Shown here: positions 1 to 7,335 of the stretch, one piece after another
Layout: each line of letters opens with the position of its first letter
How positions within the stretch are numbered: position 1 is the stretch's first letter
Assembly: GCA_028281025.1 (NCBI GenBank)
Contig: JANQKR010000031.1
Location: 1-64,000, forward strand
From: Croceivirga sp.
GTDB lineage: Bacteria > Bacteroidota > Bacteroidia > Flavobacteriales > Flavobacteriaceae
Direction of reading: 5' to 3'
Length of the DNA stretch: 64,000 bases
Made by a program: the position numbers and the translations under genes
The notes under the pieces: model-generated
The model's database searches: none
Told to the model about the DNA's origin: nothing
What the model saw: the letters and a program-made list of their open reading frames with translations, nothing else

Positions 1-2
1 GC

Positions 3-41
3 AGGCCAATGCTGGAAAAGCTGATCAAAAGTGACTTATAA
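3..41 (+). pseudogene. possible C-terminal end of a GIY-YIG nuclease
   Basis: Reading from base 3 gives RPMLEKLIKSDL and a TAA stop at 39-41; the rest lies outside the window. The assignment rests on context only: in flavobacteria, small GIY-YIG domain genes often end just before a tRNA-like 3' half such as the one that follows. The twelve residues are too few to prove the family, and this could be the intact end of an unrelated gene. Confidence 0.25.
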
Positions 42-48
42 CAATGGT

Positions 49-106
49 GGGGAGCATCCCGATTTTACATCGGGAGGGTCAGGGGTTCGAATCCCTTCGT
101 GCCCAC
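49..106 (+). tRNA. tRNA-like 3' half (no 5' half)
   Basis: The segment has an anticodon-arm-like hairpin (TCCCGA, loop TTTTACA, TCGGGA), a short variable region and a good T-arm (AGGGG, TTCGAAT, CCCTT), then CGTGCCC and a discriminator A like a 3' acceptor strand. No matching 5' acceptor strand (GGGCACG) or D-arm lies upstream, so it cannot fold as a complete tRNA. It looks like the 3' part of a tRNA duplicated by integration, or a retained tRNA-like RNA tail. If the loop is read in the normal way the anticodon would be TTA, matching the UAA stop codon, but the six-pair stem makes that numbering unsafe. Confidence 0.5.
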
Positions 107-110
107 AAAG

Positions 111-143
111 AAATCCTAAGGCATGGCTTTAGGATTTTTTTTT
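111..143 (+). terminator. Rho-independent terminator after the tRNA-like element
   Basis: AAATCCTAA (111-119) pairs with TTAGGATTT (129-137) and is followed by a run of T. It ends the rightward unit and faces the end of the leftward GH13 gene, for which it could also serve weakly. Confidence 0.7.
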
Positions 144-184
144 GAAGTTGTTCAGTGTGAAATACTCCGTTTACGTCCTTTGGG

Positions 185-2107
185 CTAATTCATTTTCTTT
201 ACCAAGCAAGCCGTCCGTGCCGGTATTGTTAGTTTTAGCTTGTTATTTTTGTTTTCAATAGTTCTTTCATTTAGGATGTCCATAAAATCTCCCTCAACAG
301 CTCGGGGAATGGATATTTCCTTTGTTGAATTATGGTGGTTGAAAATCGCAATCATTTCATTGGAATCATTATATCGACGATAGGCCAACATTCCTTCGGA
401 ATCAGCTATAGCAATAAACTCGATTTCTCCATGAATTAATATTGGATTTGATTTGCGGATGCCGATCAACTGTTGATGAAATTGAAACAAATCGTCATTA
501 AAGGTAACCTTATCTACAGGTCTTTTTTCACCCAAAGGGTGTGTTGTTTCATCTTCAAAAATAAAATCCGGCCAGATCAGCGGTTTTCTGGAGGAAGGAT
601 CATCTGCTCCCCACATACCCATTTCATCTCCAGCATAGATATGCGGAGCACCAAAATAAGTGTACTGTTGTACCAAAAGCAATTTTAGTGTTTGGAAGGT
701 TTCGGCATCAGGCCTGTGAATTTTATAGCTTGGATTTTCATGAACTTTACAATAGTACTTGTACTTGTTTTTATTGAATAAAGAAGTTAATATTCGAGGG
801 GTATCAAATCCACCCGTGTAGTTCATCATCGCATAATTATTATCCTTTCTGATAGTTGCCCGAAAACTATTCAGACTATCAATTAATTCTGCAGCAGGGA
901 TTTTATCTGGGGATTCATTAAAAAAATGGCGGACTGCCCTGTACCACCTATAATTCATGACCGCATCGAAAACATCACCTTTTAAAAATGGTCCGGGATC
1001 CAATAATTTATCAGGCCATTCTTCCCACCAAATCTCGCCCAATAGATATGCATTCGGATTGATTTTTCGAACTTGTTTTCTAAATTCCCTCCAAAAGCCA
1101 AGTGGTGTCTCGGCGGCAACGTCCAACCTGTAGCCATCAACACCATCGGATGGGTCGCCATCCCCATTTGGGTCAAGCCAGCGTTTTGCAACGTTGAAAA
1201 TATGCTGCTTTGTCGCTTCATTATAAATTGTCCCTTCAAATGACGTTAGGCTTTTGGATAAATCCTGTTTCTGGGTTTCTTTGATTTCAGGTAAACTGGG
1301 AACGCCTGCCCAACCATGATATTTAAATTCATTTGTTGCTGTTTCAGGATTATCGAAACTTTCAATCCAATACCAATCTTTATATGTTGACTGCCCTTGA
1401 TGCTTTAATACATCTTTCCAGGCCCAAAATGTTTGACCGGTATGATTCCAGGAATAGTCCAATAGAATTTTGATTCCCCTTTTGTGACATTCATCAATTA
1501 CTTTCAAGAACAGCTTATCTGCTTCCGTCATCTTCCAAGTACTCGGATCTTCAGGGGTTTCGGATGAAATGGTTCGTTTGTCCTTTGATGGATTTGGTCC
1601 AAAGTTCACATCGATGTGTCTCCAATTTCGTGCGTCGTATTTGTGTAGGGAAGGCGCATCATTCAATGGACGAAAATAAATGGCCGTAATTCCTAAGGAA
1701 TCAATATAATCCAGCTTATCCAATACCCCTTGTAAATCACCCCCATACCGGCGCAATTGTACCTTGTCAACAAACTTTTCGATACTGTTTCCACGAAGGT
1801 CCACAGCGTTTTCAAGATTGGAGAAATAAGGATCTTCTTTGTACCAATCTTGGGTCCATGGCGTTGTTGTCCACCCATCGGGTATAAATCCTGGATAGGC
1901 ACCTACGATATCTTCTGCTTTTGGGTCATTTGAAGCATCTCCATTTCGAAATCTTTCCACAGCTATTTCATACCATACTACTTCTTTTGCCCATTCGGGA
2001 GGGTTTTCAATTTCTGCATCCGGTATTGGCTCATCAGGGATGGTCTTGTTTGAATTTTGACAACTAAAACAAGCCATCAGTAGAACTATCCAGTATTTTC
2101 CTTTCAT
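185..2107 (-). CDS. GH13 alpha-amylase-family glycoside hydrolase, lipoprotein
   Basis: A 640-residue alpha-glucan-acting enzyme of the neopullulanase/cyclomaltodextrinase-like part of GH13. A lipoprotein signal is visible (hydrophobic 6-15, lipid cysteine Cys13 or Cys16), so it is probably attached to an envelope membrane. GH13 motifs appear in order: region I with Asp217 and Asn221-His222, region II DGYRLDV with nucleophile Asp329, region III with acid/base Glu358, and region IV GGFDTPR with Asp435. In region IV the residue before the Asp is normally His; here it is Phe434. A beta-sandwich C domain follows to the end. There is no susC/susD next to it and the oxidoreductase upstream is unrelated, so it seems to be a single-gene unit. 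The fold and catalytic triad are clear; the substrate (starch, maltodextrin or other) is not. Confidence 0.9.
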   Translation of the reverse strand: MKGKYWIVLLMACFSCQNSNKTIPDEPIPDAEIENPPEWAKEVVWYEIAVERFRNGDASNDPKAEDIVGAYPGFIPDGWTTTPWTQDWYKEDPYFSNLENAVDLRGNSIEKFVDKVQLRRYGGDLQGVLDKLDYIDSLGITAIYFRPLNDAPSLHKYDARNWRHIDVNFGPNPSKDKRTISSETPEDPSTWKMTEADKLFLKVIDECHKRGIKILLDYSWNHTGQTFWAWKDVLKHQGQSTYKDWYWIESFDNPETATNEFKYHGWAGVPSLPEIKETQKQDLSKSLTSFEGTIYNEATKQHIFNVAKRWLDPNGDGDPSDGVDGYRLDVAAETPLGFWREFRKQVRKINPNAYLLGEIWWEEWPDKLLDPGPFLKGDVFDAVMNYRWYRAVRHFFNESPDKIPAAELIDSLNSFRATIRKDNNYAMMNYTGGFDTPRILTSLFNKNKYKYYCKVHENPSYKIHRPDAETFQTLKLLLVQQYTYFGAPHIYAGDEMGMWGADDPSSRKPLIWPDFIFEDETTHPLGEKRPVDKVTFNDDLFQFHQQLIGIRKSNPILIHGEIEFIAIADSEGMLAYRRYNDSNEMIAIFNHHNSTKEISIPRAVEGDFMDILNERTIENKNNKLKLTIPARTACLVKKMN

Positions 2108-2173
2108 TTGAAAATGGTTTTTTCTTTTTTTTTAATGTTGCCTCCAATCAGCTTTGGCGAGAGGAAGGCACAA

Positions 2174-2196
2174 AAGGGAATCGTTGGAATTCCCTT
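2174..2196 (-). terminator. hairpin, probable terminator of the oxidoreductase gene
   Basis: AAGGGAAT and ATTCCCTT form an eight-pair stem with a seven-base loop. Read leftward it is followed by TTTTG, and it lies about 65 bases past the stop of the leftward oxidoreductase gene. The nearby GAGGAAGGCACAAAAGGGAA (2161-2180) recurs at 6330-6350, so this gap also belongs to the repeated intergenic family. Confidence 0.45.
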
Positions 2197-2262
2197 AGCA
2201 CCCCATTAAGGGTTTTGATGTTTTAAAGCTATTACTTTTATACATTGCTGTGCGCCGGTTTT

Positions 2263-3264
2263 TTATGCTACCAGTTTTATAATGGTTCGGCCTTTTAACT
2301 TTCCATCCAGGATTAAGGCTATTTTTTCTTCGATTCCTTCAAGTGTGACTTCACTATATGCTAGCACTTCTTGATTTATTTTCCATTCTTCTGCGAGCAT
2401 CTCCCAAACTTTTTTTCTGTATTTCATTGGATAATTTTGCGAATCAATACCAATGAGGGCAACGCCTCTCAAAATAAATGGGAAAACGGTCAATTCCAGT
2501 TTTGGTGATGCGACATTACCACAACAGGTAACAACGCCCAAGGCAGCCGTCGATTTAATGATGTTTTCGAGAATCACTCCACCAACAGTATCAATTGCAC
2601 CGGCAAATAAAGGTTTTAAAAGCGGCCTGTTCTTAAAGTCTTCAATTTCACCACGCAATAAAATTTCGGTGGCCCCTATGCTTTTGAGGTATTCGGTTTC
2701 GGATTCTTTCCCAGTAATACCGACTACCGAATATCCTAATTTGCCCAGTATGGAAACTGCTATTGAACCGACCCCACCGGTAGCTCCGGAAACCGCTATT
2801 TTTCCGTTTTCCGGCTTAATTAACTCCATGAGTCTTAAAACAGACATTCCCGCGGTCAATCCAGCCGTGCCGATCAACATTGCTTCTTTCATGGTCATTT
2901 TTTCGGGTAGCCTTACCGCCCAATCCGAAGGAACTTGGATATACTCACCAAACCCACCATCGGTATTCATGCCCAAATCATAACTGGTAACAATTACTTT
3001 TTCACCCACCGCAAAATTTTCACTTTGCGATTGCGCTACAATCCCAACTGCATCAATACCGGGAGTATGAGGGTATTCCCTTGTAACTCCCTTATTTCCA
3101 GTGGCAGACAATGCATCTTTATAGTTGAGCGAACTATAGTGCACTCTAATTAGAAGTTCTTCTTTTTCCAAGGGAGCCAATTCCAATTCTTGTATGGAGC
3201 AAATAAATTTTCCCTCCTTTTCTTCTACTCTAAAAGCTTTATACTTTTTGTTTAATTCGTTCAT
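2263..3264 (-). CDS. acuI: YhdH/YhfP-type quinone oxidoreductase (acryloyl-CoA reductase AcuI family)
   Basis: A 333-residue zinc-free member of the medium-chain dehydrogenase/reductase superfamily. The N-terminal GroES-like part carries SLNYKDALSATG (about 45-57) and HTPGIDAVG (about 66-74), typical of YhdH/YhfP. The NADPH-binding Rossmann motif GATGGVGS is at 160-167. Known members reduce acryloyl-CoA to propionyl-CoA with NADPH, for example when DMSP is broken down; whether this one does is inferred from family only. Length is normal. The ATG lies 131 bases downstream of the next leftward gene, with a hairpin in between, so it may have its own promoter. Confidence 0.88.
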   Translation of the reverse strand: MNELNKKYKAFRVEEKEGKFICSIQELELAPLEKEELLIRVHYSSLNYKDALSATGNKGVTREYPHTPGIDAVGIVAQSQSENFAVGEKVIVTSYDLGMNTDGGFGEYIQVPSDWAVRLPEKMTMKEAMLIGTAGLTAGMSVLRLMELIKPENGKIAVSGATGGVGSIAVSILGKLGYSVVGITGKESETEYLKSIGATEILLRGEIEDFKNRPLLKPLFAGAIDTVGGVILENIIKSTAALGVVTCCGNVASPKLELTVFPFILRGVALIGIDSQNYPMKYRKKVWEMLAEEWKINQEVLAYSEVTLEGIEEKIALILDGKLKGRTIIKLVA

Positions 3265-3316
3265 TGTATTCCATTTTCAAATAAAGCACAACACTCGGCG
3301 GATGGATGGTTTTCGC

Positions 3317-3351
3317 CCGGCATTTGCCCCAATGGGAGAGGGGCTTGCCGG
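3317..3351. repeat. bulged intergenic hairpin
   Basis: CCGGCA (3317-3322) pairs with TGCCGG (3346-3351), and inside it GCCCC (3326-3330) pairs with GGGGC (3340-3344), leaving short unequal bulges. It lies between two leftward genes and has no T-run on the reading side, so it is a poor terminator. The bulged two-step stem resembles the folded recombination sites of gene cassettes, but no other hallmark is proven. Confidence 0.4.
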
Positions 3352-3395
3352 CTATCAAACTATCGCTCCCTGTAAGGGGTCGGCTTTTTGTGTTT

Positions 3396-4124
3396 TTAAG
3401 AAATTTGATTTAGCCTATCCCTTTCTATCATTGTAATCAATGATATCAATTTTTTTTGATCTTTTTTTGTTAATTGATTAAATAATTTAGTGCCCTCAAC
3501 TAACATTTCAAGGCCTAGTTCAAGTCCCCTGATTTGGCTCAATGAATAGGATTTTTCTTTTTTTCTCATTACAGAAATTAAAAATTCAATAATCTCTATA
3601 ATTTTGTTTATCAAGACTTTATCATGTAGCGTTTCAAATAAGGACTGGGAAGTTTCGATGAAATCTTCTATTTCTTGGCGAGGCAATAAATTGACAAGCC
3701 TATTGATTTTTGATAAATCATAGGGGGCTTCCATATTGTTTTTTATCGCTTCCTCAACAAAAATAGTTTCAAATTTTGCAGCTGCACGAAACGACTTCAT
3801 CGCTTTTAGTCCGGTATTCAAAATTTTGGGCAGATGTCTTCCATAATTGAAGATGAGCTTAGAAGCATCCAATACTACCTGTATTAATTTTTGAGGTTGC
3901 TTTATGTATTCGTCCAAACTTTGGAAAGCCTTGTCCAATTCCCTCCGTTTTTCAAAATCAGGGTAGATATGGTTCAAAAAATAATTTCTGAGAAGAACAA
4001 CGGTCTCCTCATTTATTGTTTCAGGAATTTCATAGTGACGTTTGATATTTTGGTATTGATATCTTTGACGAATGGTAGCTCGATATCCATCAATGATTTC
4101 TTGTAAAACTTTCTCCCTGGTCAT
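3396..4124 (-). CDS. hypothetical helical protein
   Basis: I do not recognise this 242-residue protein. It has no signal peptide or membrane segment and looks almost wholly alpha-helical, rich in Lys, Glu, Ile and Leu. Residues 130-185 (EEIEDFIETSQSLFETLHDKV and the IIEIIEFLISVMRKKEK stretch just after) and the last 40 residues are amphipathic. It is probably cytoplasmic. It lies 54 bases downstream of a lipoprotein gene on the same strand, close enough for co-transcription. The ATG opens MTREKVLQEII. Confidence 0.7.
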   Translation of the reverse strand: MTREKVLQEIIDGYRATIRQRYQYQNIKRHYEIPETINEETVVLLRNYFLNHIYPDFEKRRELDKAFQSLDEYIKQPQKLIQVVLDASKLIFNYGRHLPKILNTGLKAMKSFRAAAKFETIFVEEAIKNNMEAPYDLSKINRLVNLLPRQEIEDFIETSQSLFETLHDKVLINKIIEIIEFLISVMRKKEKSYSLSQIRGLELGLEMLVEGTKLFNQLTKKDQKKLISLITMIERDRLNQIS

Positions 4125-4178
4125 CTATCCATAGTTCATTTCGGGTTGAATTTTAAACAGGGTTCCATTTGTATACCC

Positions 4179-4910
4179 TTATCCTTTGATGATCTCAAAG
4201 CTTTTCCTTGAGCGTCCTATAAATGAATTCCTGATGGATTCAGCTTTCTCATCGCTTATCGAATTTTCATATTCCTCTAAGGAAATTCCGGTAGTTTTAT
4301 TCAACATTTCGAGGTAAAAAATTATAATCTCATTTTTTCTGTCCTCACTGGCCAAGCCAACAAAACGCGACATCATAAATTCATCTTCCAGGACATAACC
4401 CCTTTCTTCCAAGAAAGCTCTGGTTTTAGCACCTTCCCCGTTTGGATTTTCCTGGGCCAATTTTTTACTGTCGTAGAACCAGGTATTGTGACGATAGCTA
4501 TTTTCACCAATGAAGTCTGCGTTACTAAAATCATAGTTATATATGAAATCGTTTTCTGGTAAAAATCCTTCAAACTGAACTATAAAAAGCTTGTCTACCG
4601 AACGATTTTCATTCACTTGGGCAAAAATATATCGTTCACCTACTGCTACCGCTTTCCCTTGCATATCCTTAGGGTATTCATCGGAAGATGCCAGTATTTG
4701 AAAATTAAATTGACCCATAAAACGAAATTCATTGTCCACCTTAATTTCAATTTTGGGCAGGTCGTTGGAAGTTAAAACATTGGTCCCAACCGATCTTTTT
4801 ACAGTCTTTTCAGGCAAAACACTTTGGACGTCATCTTTAACTTCTTTCTTTTTGGTTTGGCAACTTAACAGAAGGACTACAACGGTTGTTAAAATATAGC
4901 ACTTGTTCAT
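4179..4910 (-). CDS. hypothetical lipoprotein
   Basis: A 243-residue protein with a lipoprotein signal peptide: hydrophobic 5-15, lipobox LLSC and Cys17, then a Lys-rich linker. I do not recognise the mature domain; it contains a conserved-looking core with GQFNFQILASSDEYPKDMQG near 68-87 and an acidic C-terminal half. It should be anchored in the envelope. A copy of the 27-base intergenic repeat (4935-4961) and a perfect 11-pair hairpin (4967-4991) lie directly upstream of the ATG, which makes this gene the head of a repeat-bounded unit together with the helical protein gene after it. Confidence 0.72.
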   Translation of the reverse strand: MNKCYILTTVVVLLLSCQTKKKEVKDDVQSVLPEKTVKRSVGTNVLTSNDLPKIEIKVDNEFRFMGQFNFQILASSDEYPKDMQGKAVAVGERYIFAQVNENRSVDKLFIVQFEGFLPENDFIYNYDFSNADFIGENSYRHNTWFYDSKKLAQENPNGEGAKTRAFLEERGYVLEDEFMMSRFVGLASEDRKNEIIIFYLEMLNKTTGISLEEYENSISDEKAESIRNSFIGRSRKSFEIIKG

Positions 4911-4934
4911 TTGGTATTTTTACGATTAAAATTG

Positions 4935-4961
4935 TGTACAATGGTCCCGGCTATGATTTCG
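4935..4961 (-). repeat. 27-base intergenic repeat, copy 1
   Basis: Begins TGTACAATGGT and ends TATGATTTCG on the + strand. It matches 8082-8108 at 24 of 27 positions and 6241-6267 less well. It sits 25 bases upstream of a leftward ATG, as does the 8082 copy (6 bases). Confidence 0.65.
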
Positions 4962-4966
4962 TTCCC

Positions 4967-4991
4967 TTGAAAATTCCAGCGGAATTTTCAA
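4967..4991. repeat. perfect 11-pair hairpin beside the repeat
   Basis: TTGAAAATTCC and GGAATTTTCAA form a perfect stem around AGC. There is no T-run, so it is not an obvious terminator. It accompanies repeat copy 1, in the way that other gaps of this region combine a repeat and a stem. Confidence 0.6.
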
Positions 4992-5126
4992 CTGCGTCCG
5001 TTGCCCTTGTTGAAGCATGGCCAATTTAACCGTTGATGGTTTCTAAGTTCCAAGTTACCCATTTTGCCCCTACTTCCACCTCAATTGGGTGGGTAAATTA
5101 TAGCGTTTGTGGGCAACTGGTTATTT

Positions 5127-5720
5127 TTAATCTTTAGAACTGTTGAAACCCTTGAGCAATAATTCCATACCCCACTTTAAAAGTCTAAATGATTCATCAT
5201 TGGTTAAACCGCAAACGTCTTTCGTCACTATAAAGGGTTCAATTCCCATTAAAACCGTAAGGAGGTTTGAAAGATCTTTTTTTTCCCTAGTCGTGTAATT
5301 TGTGTGCTCAAGAACCAATTGCAAAGTCTTTTTTCGTCTTGCACCTCTGTTTGGGGTTTCAGTACTCGAGTCTAAAATGGTGCTAATGTATTTTCGGAAT
5401 AACTTTTCATGGTTTATGGCCAAATTGTTAAAGTAGTCCTGAATTTCAAGAACCTTATCTTCCATGGTCTTTCCATGAAGAGCTTCACAAATTGTTGCCG
5501 GACTTTTAGTACTGATATCAAGTGCAGCTTCTGCCGCCAATATGTCGACGTTGGAAAAGTACCTATAGATTGTTGCTCTGGAAACTCCAGTCCTTTTTGC
5601 AATATCTTCTAAATTAAATTCTAAACCTTTGTTTAAAAAATATTGGGCGCTGAGTAGAATTTTACTCCTTGTCTCTATTTTTTGGTTTGTCCTGCCCGTA
5701 CTGATGTAATTTTCTTTCAT
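5127..5720 (-). CDS. TetR/AcrR-family transcriptional repressor
   Basis: A 197-residue regulator. Its N-terminal helix-turn-helix spans about 36-57 (LEDIAKRTGVSRATIYRYF, a textbook TetR motif), followed by a helical ligand-binding domain without close identity that I recognise. It is divergent from a cupin gene, and two identical 16-base near-palindromes lie in the gap: one overlaps its own start codon and one lies just before the cupin ATG. This arrangement indicates autorepression and control of the cupin gene. The ligand is unknown. The DNA-binding assignment is secure; targets are inferred from the operators. Confidence 0.92.
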   Translation of the reverse strand: MKENYISTGRTNQKIETRSKILLSAQYFLNKGLEFNLEDIAKRTGVSRATIYRYFSNVDILAAEAALDISTKSPATICEALHGKTMEDKVLEIQDYFNNLAINHEKLFRKYISTILDSSTETPNRGARRKKTLQLVLEHTNYTTREKKDLSNLLTVLMGIEPFIVTKDVCGLTNDESFRLLKWGMELLLKGFNSSKD

Positions 5721-5735
5721 GAGACAAATATCTCA
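5720..5735. promoter_or_regulatory. TetR operator O1 (overlaps the tetR start codon)
   Basis: TGAGACAAATATCTCA, half-sites TGAGA and TCTCA with two inner mismatches. It begins on the first base of the repressor's start codon, so bound repressor would block its own transcription. Confidence 0.7.
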
Positions 5736-5740
5736 CAAAA

Positions 5741-5772
5741 TTTGGGCAACGAAAAATTTACACTTATGTTTG
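5741..5772 (+). promoter_or_regulatory. promoter of the cupin gene
   Basis: TTTG at 5741-5744 and TATGTTTG at 5765-5772 match the Bacteroidota -33 and -7 elements (TTTG, then TAnnTTTG) with 20 bases between. Transcription would start near 5779, inside operator O2. That excludes the in-frame ATG at 5766 as a start and supports the ATG at 5793. Confidence 0.55.
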
Positions 5773-5788
5773 TGAGACAAATATCTCA
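5773..5788. promoter_or_regulatory. TetR operator O2 (at the cupin transcription start)
   Basis: Identical to O1 over all 16 bases and placed 53 bp from it, about five helical turns, so both sites face the same side of the DNA. It begins directly after the predicted -7 box. Confidence 0.7.
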
Positions 5789-5792
5789 TAAA

Positions 5793-6227
5793 ATGAATTC
5801 AACCAATACAAAATGGGTACTTGGCCATAGGGTTACGCCTCACGAAACCTCTGGGGATTATGATCTAATGGTTGCGGAAACGCCAGCCAGAGTGCAAGGT
5901 CCACCACCGCATTTGCACAATTCTTTTAAAGAATCATTCCTGATCATTGAAGGCGAAATGGAGTTTATGGTAAATGGCGATGTCATGATTGTTAAAGCCG
6001 GAGAGTCAGTTGACATTCCGCCTAAGACTTTGCACACGTTCGCCAATAAAAGTGATAGGCCTTGCAAATGGGTAAACATCCATAGTCCTAAGGGATTTAG
6101 GGACTTTTTCGAGCAAATTGGGGTTCCCGAAAATGAAGAGGACGCCATGGGTAAATCACTGGCTCAGGAAATTATTACCAAAGTGATAACAACTGCTGCA
6201 GAATTTGACATGGTGATTAAGGCATAG
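5793..6227 (+). CDS. cupin domain protein under TetR control
   Basis: A 144-residue single-domain cupin. Motif 1 fits the pattern HxH(x)4E(x)6G (His-Leu-His-Asn-Ser-Phe-Lys-Glu and the Gly after IIE). Motif 2 has the expected Pro and His (GESVDIPPKTLHTFAN), so a metal site is likely. Such small cupins are often called quercetin-dioxygenase-like, but the reaction cannot be told from sequence. The start is chosen at 5793 because the predicted promoter and the operator cover the two upstream in-frame ATGs (5682-derived and 5766). There is little room for a ribosome-binding site, which is common in this phylum. It is the only rightward gene between 185 and 10034. Confidence 0.85.
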   Translation: MNSTNTKWVLGHRVTPHETSGDYDLMVAETPARVQGPPPHLHNSFKESFLIIEGEMEFMVNGDVMIVKAGESVDIPPKTLHTFANKSDRPCKWVNIHSPKGFRDFFEQIGVPENEEDAMGKSLAQEIITKVITTAAEFDMVIKA

Positions 6228-6240
6228 AGCAAACAGCTGG

Positions 6241-6267
6241 TTGCCAATGGTCCCTACTATGATTTCC
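6241..6267 (-). repeat. 27-base intergenic repeat, copy 2 (diverged)
   Basis: Shares CAATGGTCCC and CTATGATTTC with copies 1 and 3. It starts 14 bases past the cupin stop. The gap 6228-6488 also contains a second motif, GAGGAAAGGCACAAAACGGAA near 6330-6350, shared with 2161-2180. No gene is seen in this 261-base gap. Confidence 0.5.
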
Positions 6268-6488
6268 AGCCGCACCGAGCTTGGGTTCCGGTAGTTCGTT
6301 CTTATCCCCAACGACTCCAAAAACTCTGGGAGGAAAGGCACAAAACGGAAAATGTCCGCCCATGATTAAAGATAATTGATTGCAGGAAATTCCACAGCAA
6401 TTCATTATACACCTTGTTGGCCATAGTTTTTAGTATCGCTTTATGGGTATCGAGGTATTTGGTTTTTTGTGGAATTCTGCCTTTTGTA

Positions 6489-7169
6489 TTACTCCTCTAG
6501 GATTTTCACTCTCCAACTTTTAATAAGCAGCCAAAACATAAAGATTAACTCTCCAAAATAGGTGATCATCACATAATCCATGGCAACAGATGGGAAAAAG
6601 AAGGTTCTCAAGGTTTCCACTAAATACCCTAGCCCCGCTATAATCAAAACAACTCCAAAAATTTTAGGGATGTAAGTGGATTTACAAACCAATATTCCGA
6701 GCAAAATGAGGTATAAACTAAAAAAGGCAAAAGCAAAGCTCCATTGAAGATTGAAGTTTTTAATGGCAAGTAAGACTTTGGCATAAAGCAAATGGTCAAA
6801 TACACTTAAGTAATCGGAGTTTAGGGTCAGGTTAAGTACACTTACTAGATTTAGAAGAGCGGCCAGGGTAATCAACGCAAATGCAATGCGGAATAAAGCA
6901 ACGAGAAGGGAAAAATCCTTACTCGTCGGTCTAAGAAAGATGTATAAGGACCACGCGACTACCAAATCGCAAATCAAGGTAATCAAATGTAGAAATATGC
7001 CTAGAGTGAATAATCTGCGATTTTCGTGTATGTTATGGAAAGTAATCTCGGCATTTTTATAATCTATAAGTTCAGGGAAAATAATAAATTCGGCTATGGG
7101 TACGGTAAGCACCATGATAAAAATTCCAATTCCCGAGATTAATCCTGCCTTTTGAATTTGACCATTCAT
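6489..7169 (-). CDS. DUF4386-like membrane protein
   Basis: A 226-residue integral membrane protein with about six hydrophobic segments (roughly 10-33, 53-77, 88-112, 140-160, 165-187, 200-220). The overall pattern, with the NIHENRRLFTLGIFLHLITLICDLVVAW stretch near 46-73, fits the DUF4386 family of unknown function. It stands alone between two repeat-bearing gaps, so it is probably a single-gene unit. No catalytic motif is evident. Confidence 0.78.
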   Translation of the reverse strand: MNGQIQKAGLISGIGIFIMVLTVPIAEFIIFPELIDYKNAEITFHNIHENRRLFTLGIFLHLITLICDLVVAWSLYIFLRPTSKDFSLLVALFRIAFALITLAALLNLVSVLNLTLNSDYLSVFDHLLYAKVLLAIKNFNLQWSFAFAFFSLYLILLGILVCKSTYIPKIFGVVLIIAGLGYLVETLRTFFFPSVAMDYVMITYFGELIFMFWLLIKSWRVKILEE

Positions 7170-7271
7170 CGGTATATTTTTTAATATACTCTATATTCCA
7201 ATAGACGAAAAACCAGTTAACAAGGTTGCCCTCAAATTATTGCCAACAGTTTGGGCTTGTAAATCTGGCCC

Positions 7272-7328
7272 ATTAAAGGTAGAAGTTTTAAGATTGGGAT
7301 AGAACAAGCTGAATTATGGCCCACCTTG
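7272..7328 (-). repeat. 57-base intergenic repeat, copy A
   Basis: Starts ATTAAAGGTAGAAGTTTTAA and ends GGCCCACCTTG. It aligns with 8154-8212 along its whole length with scattered substitutions and a two-base length difference. It lies directly after the stop of the next leftward gene (7336-8076). Confidence 0.65.
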
Positions 7329-7335
7329 TACCTCG

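Noticed and set aside
5682-5792. Longer N-terminus of the cupin protein from 5682 or 5766
   Set aside because: These starts lie upstream of or inside the predicted promoter and operator; the extension has no cupin similarity and overlaps tetR.
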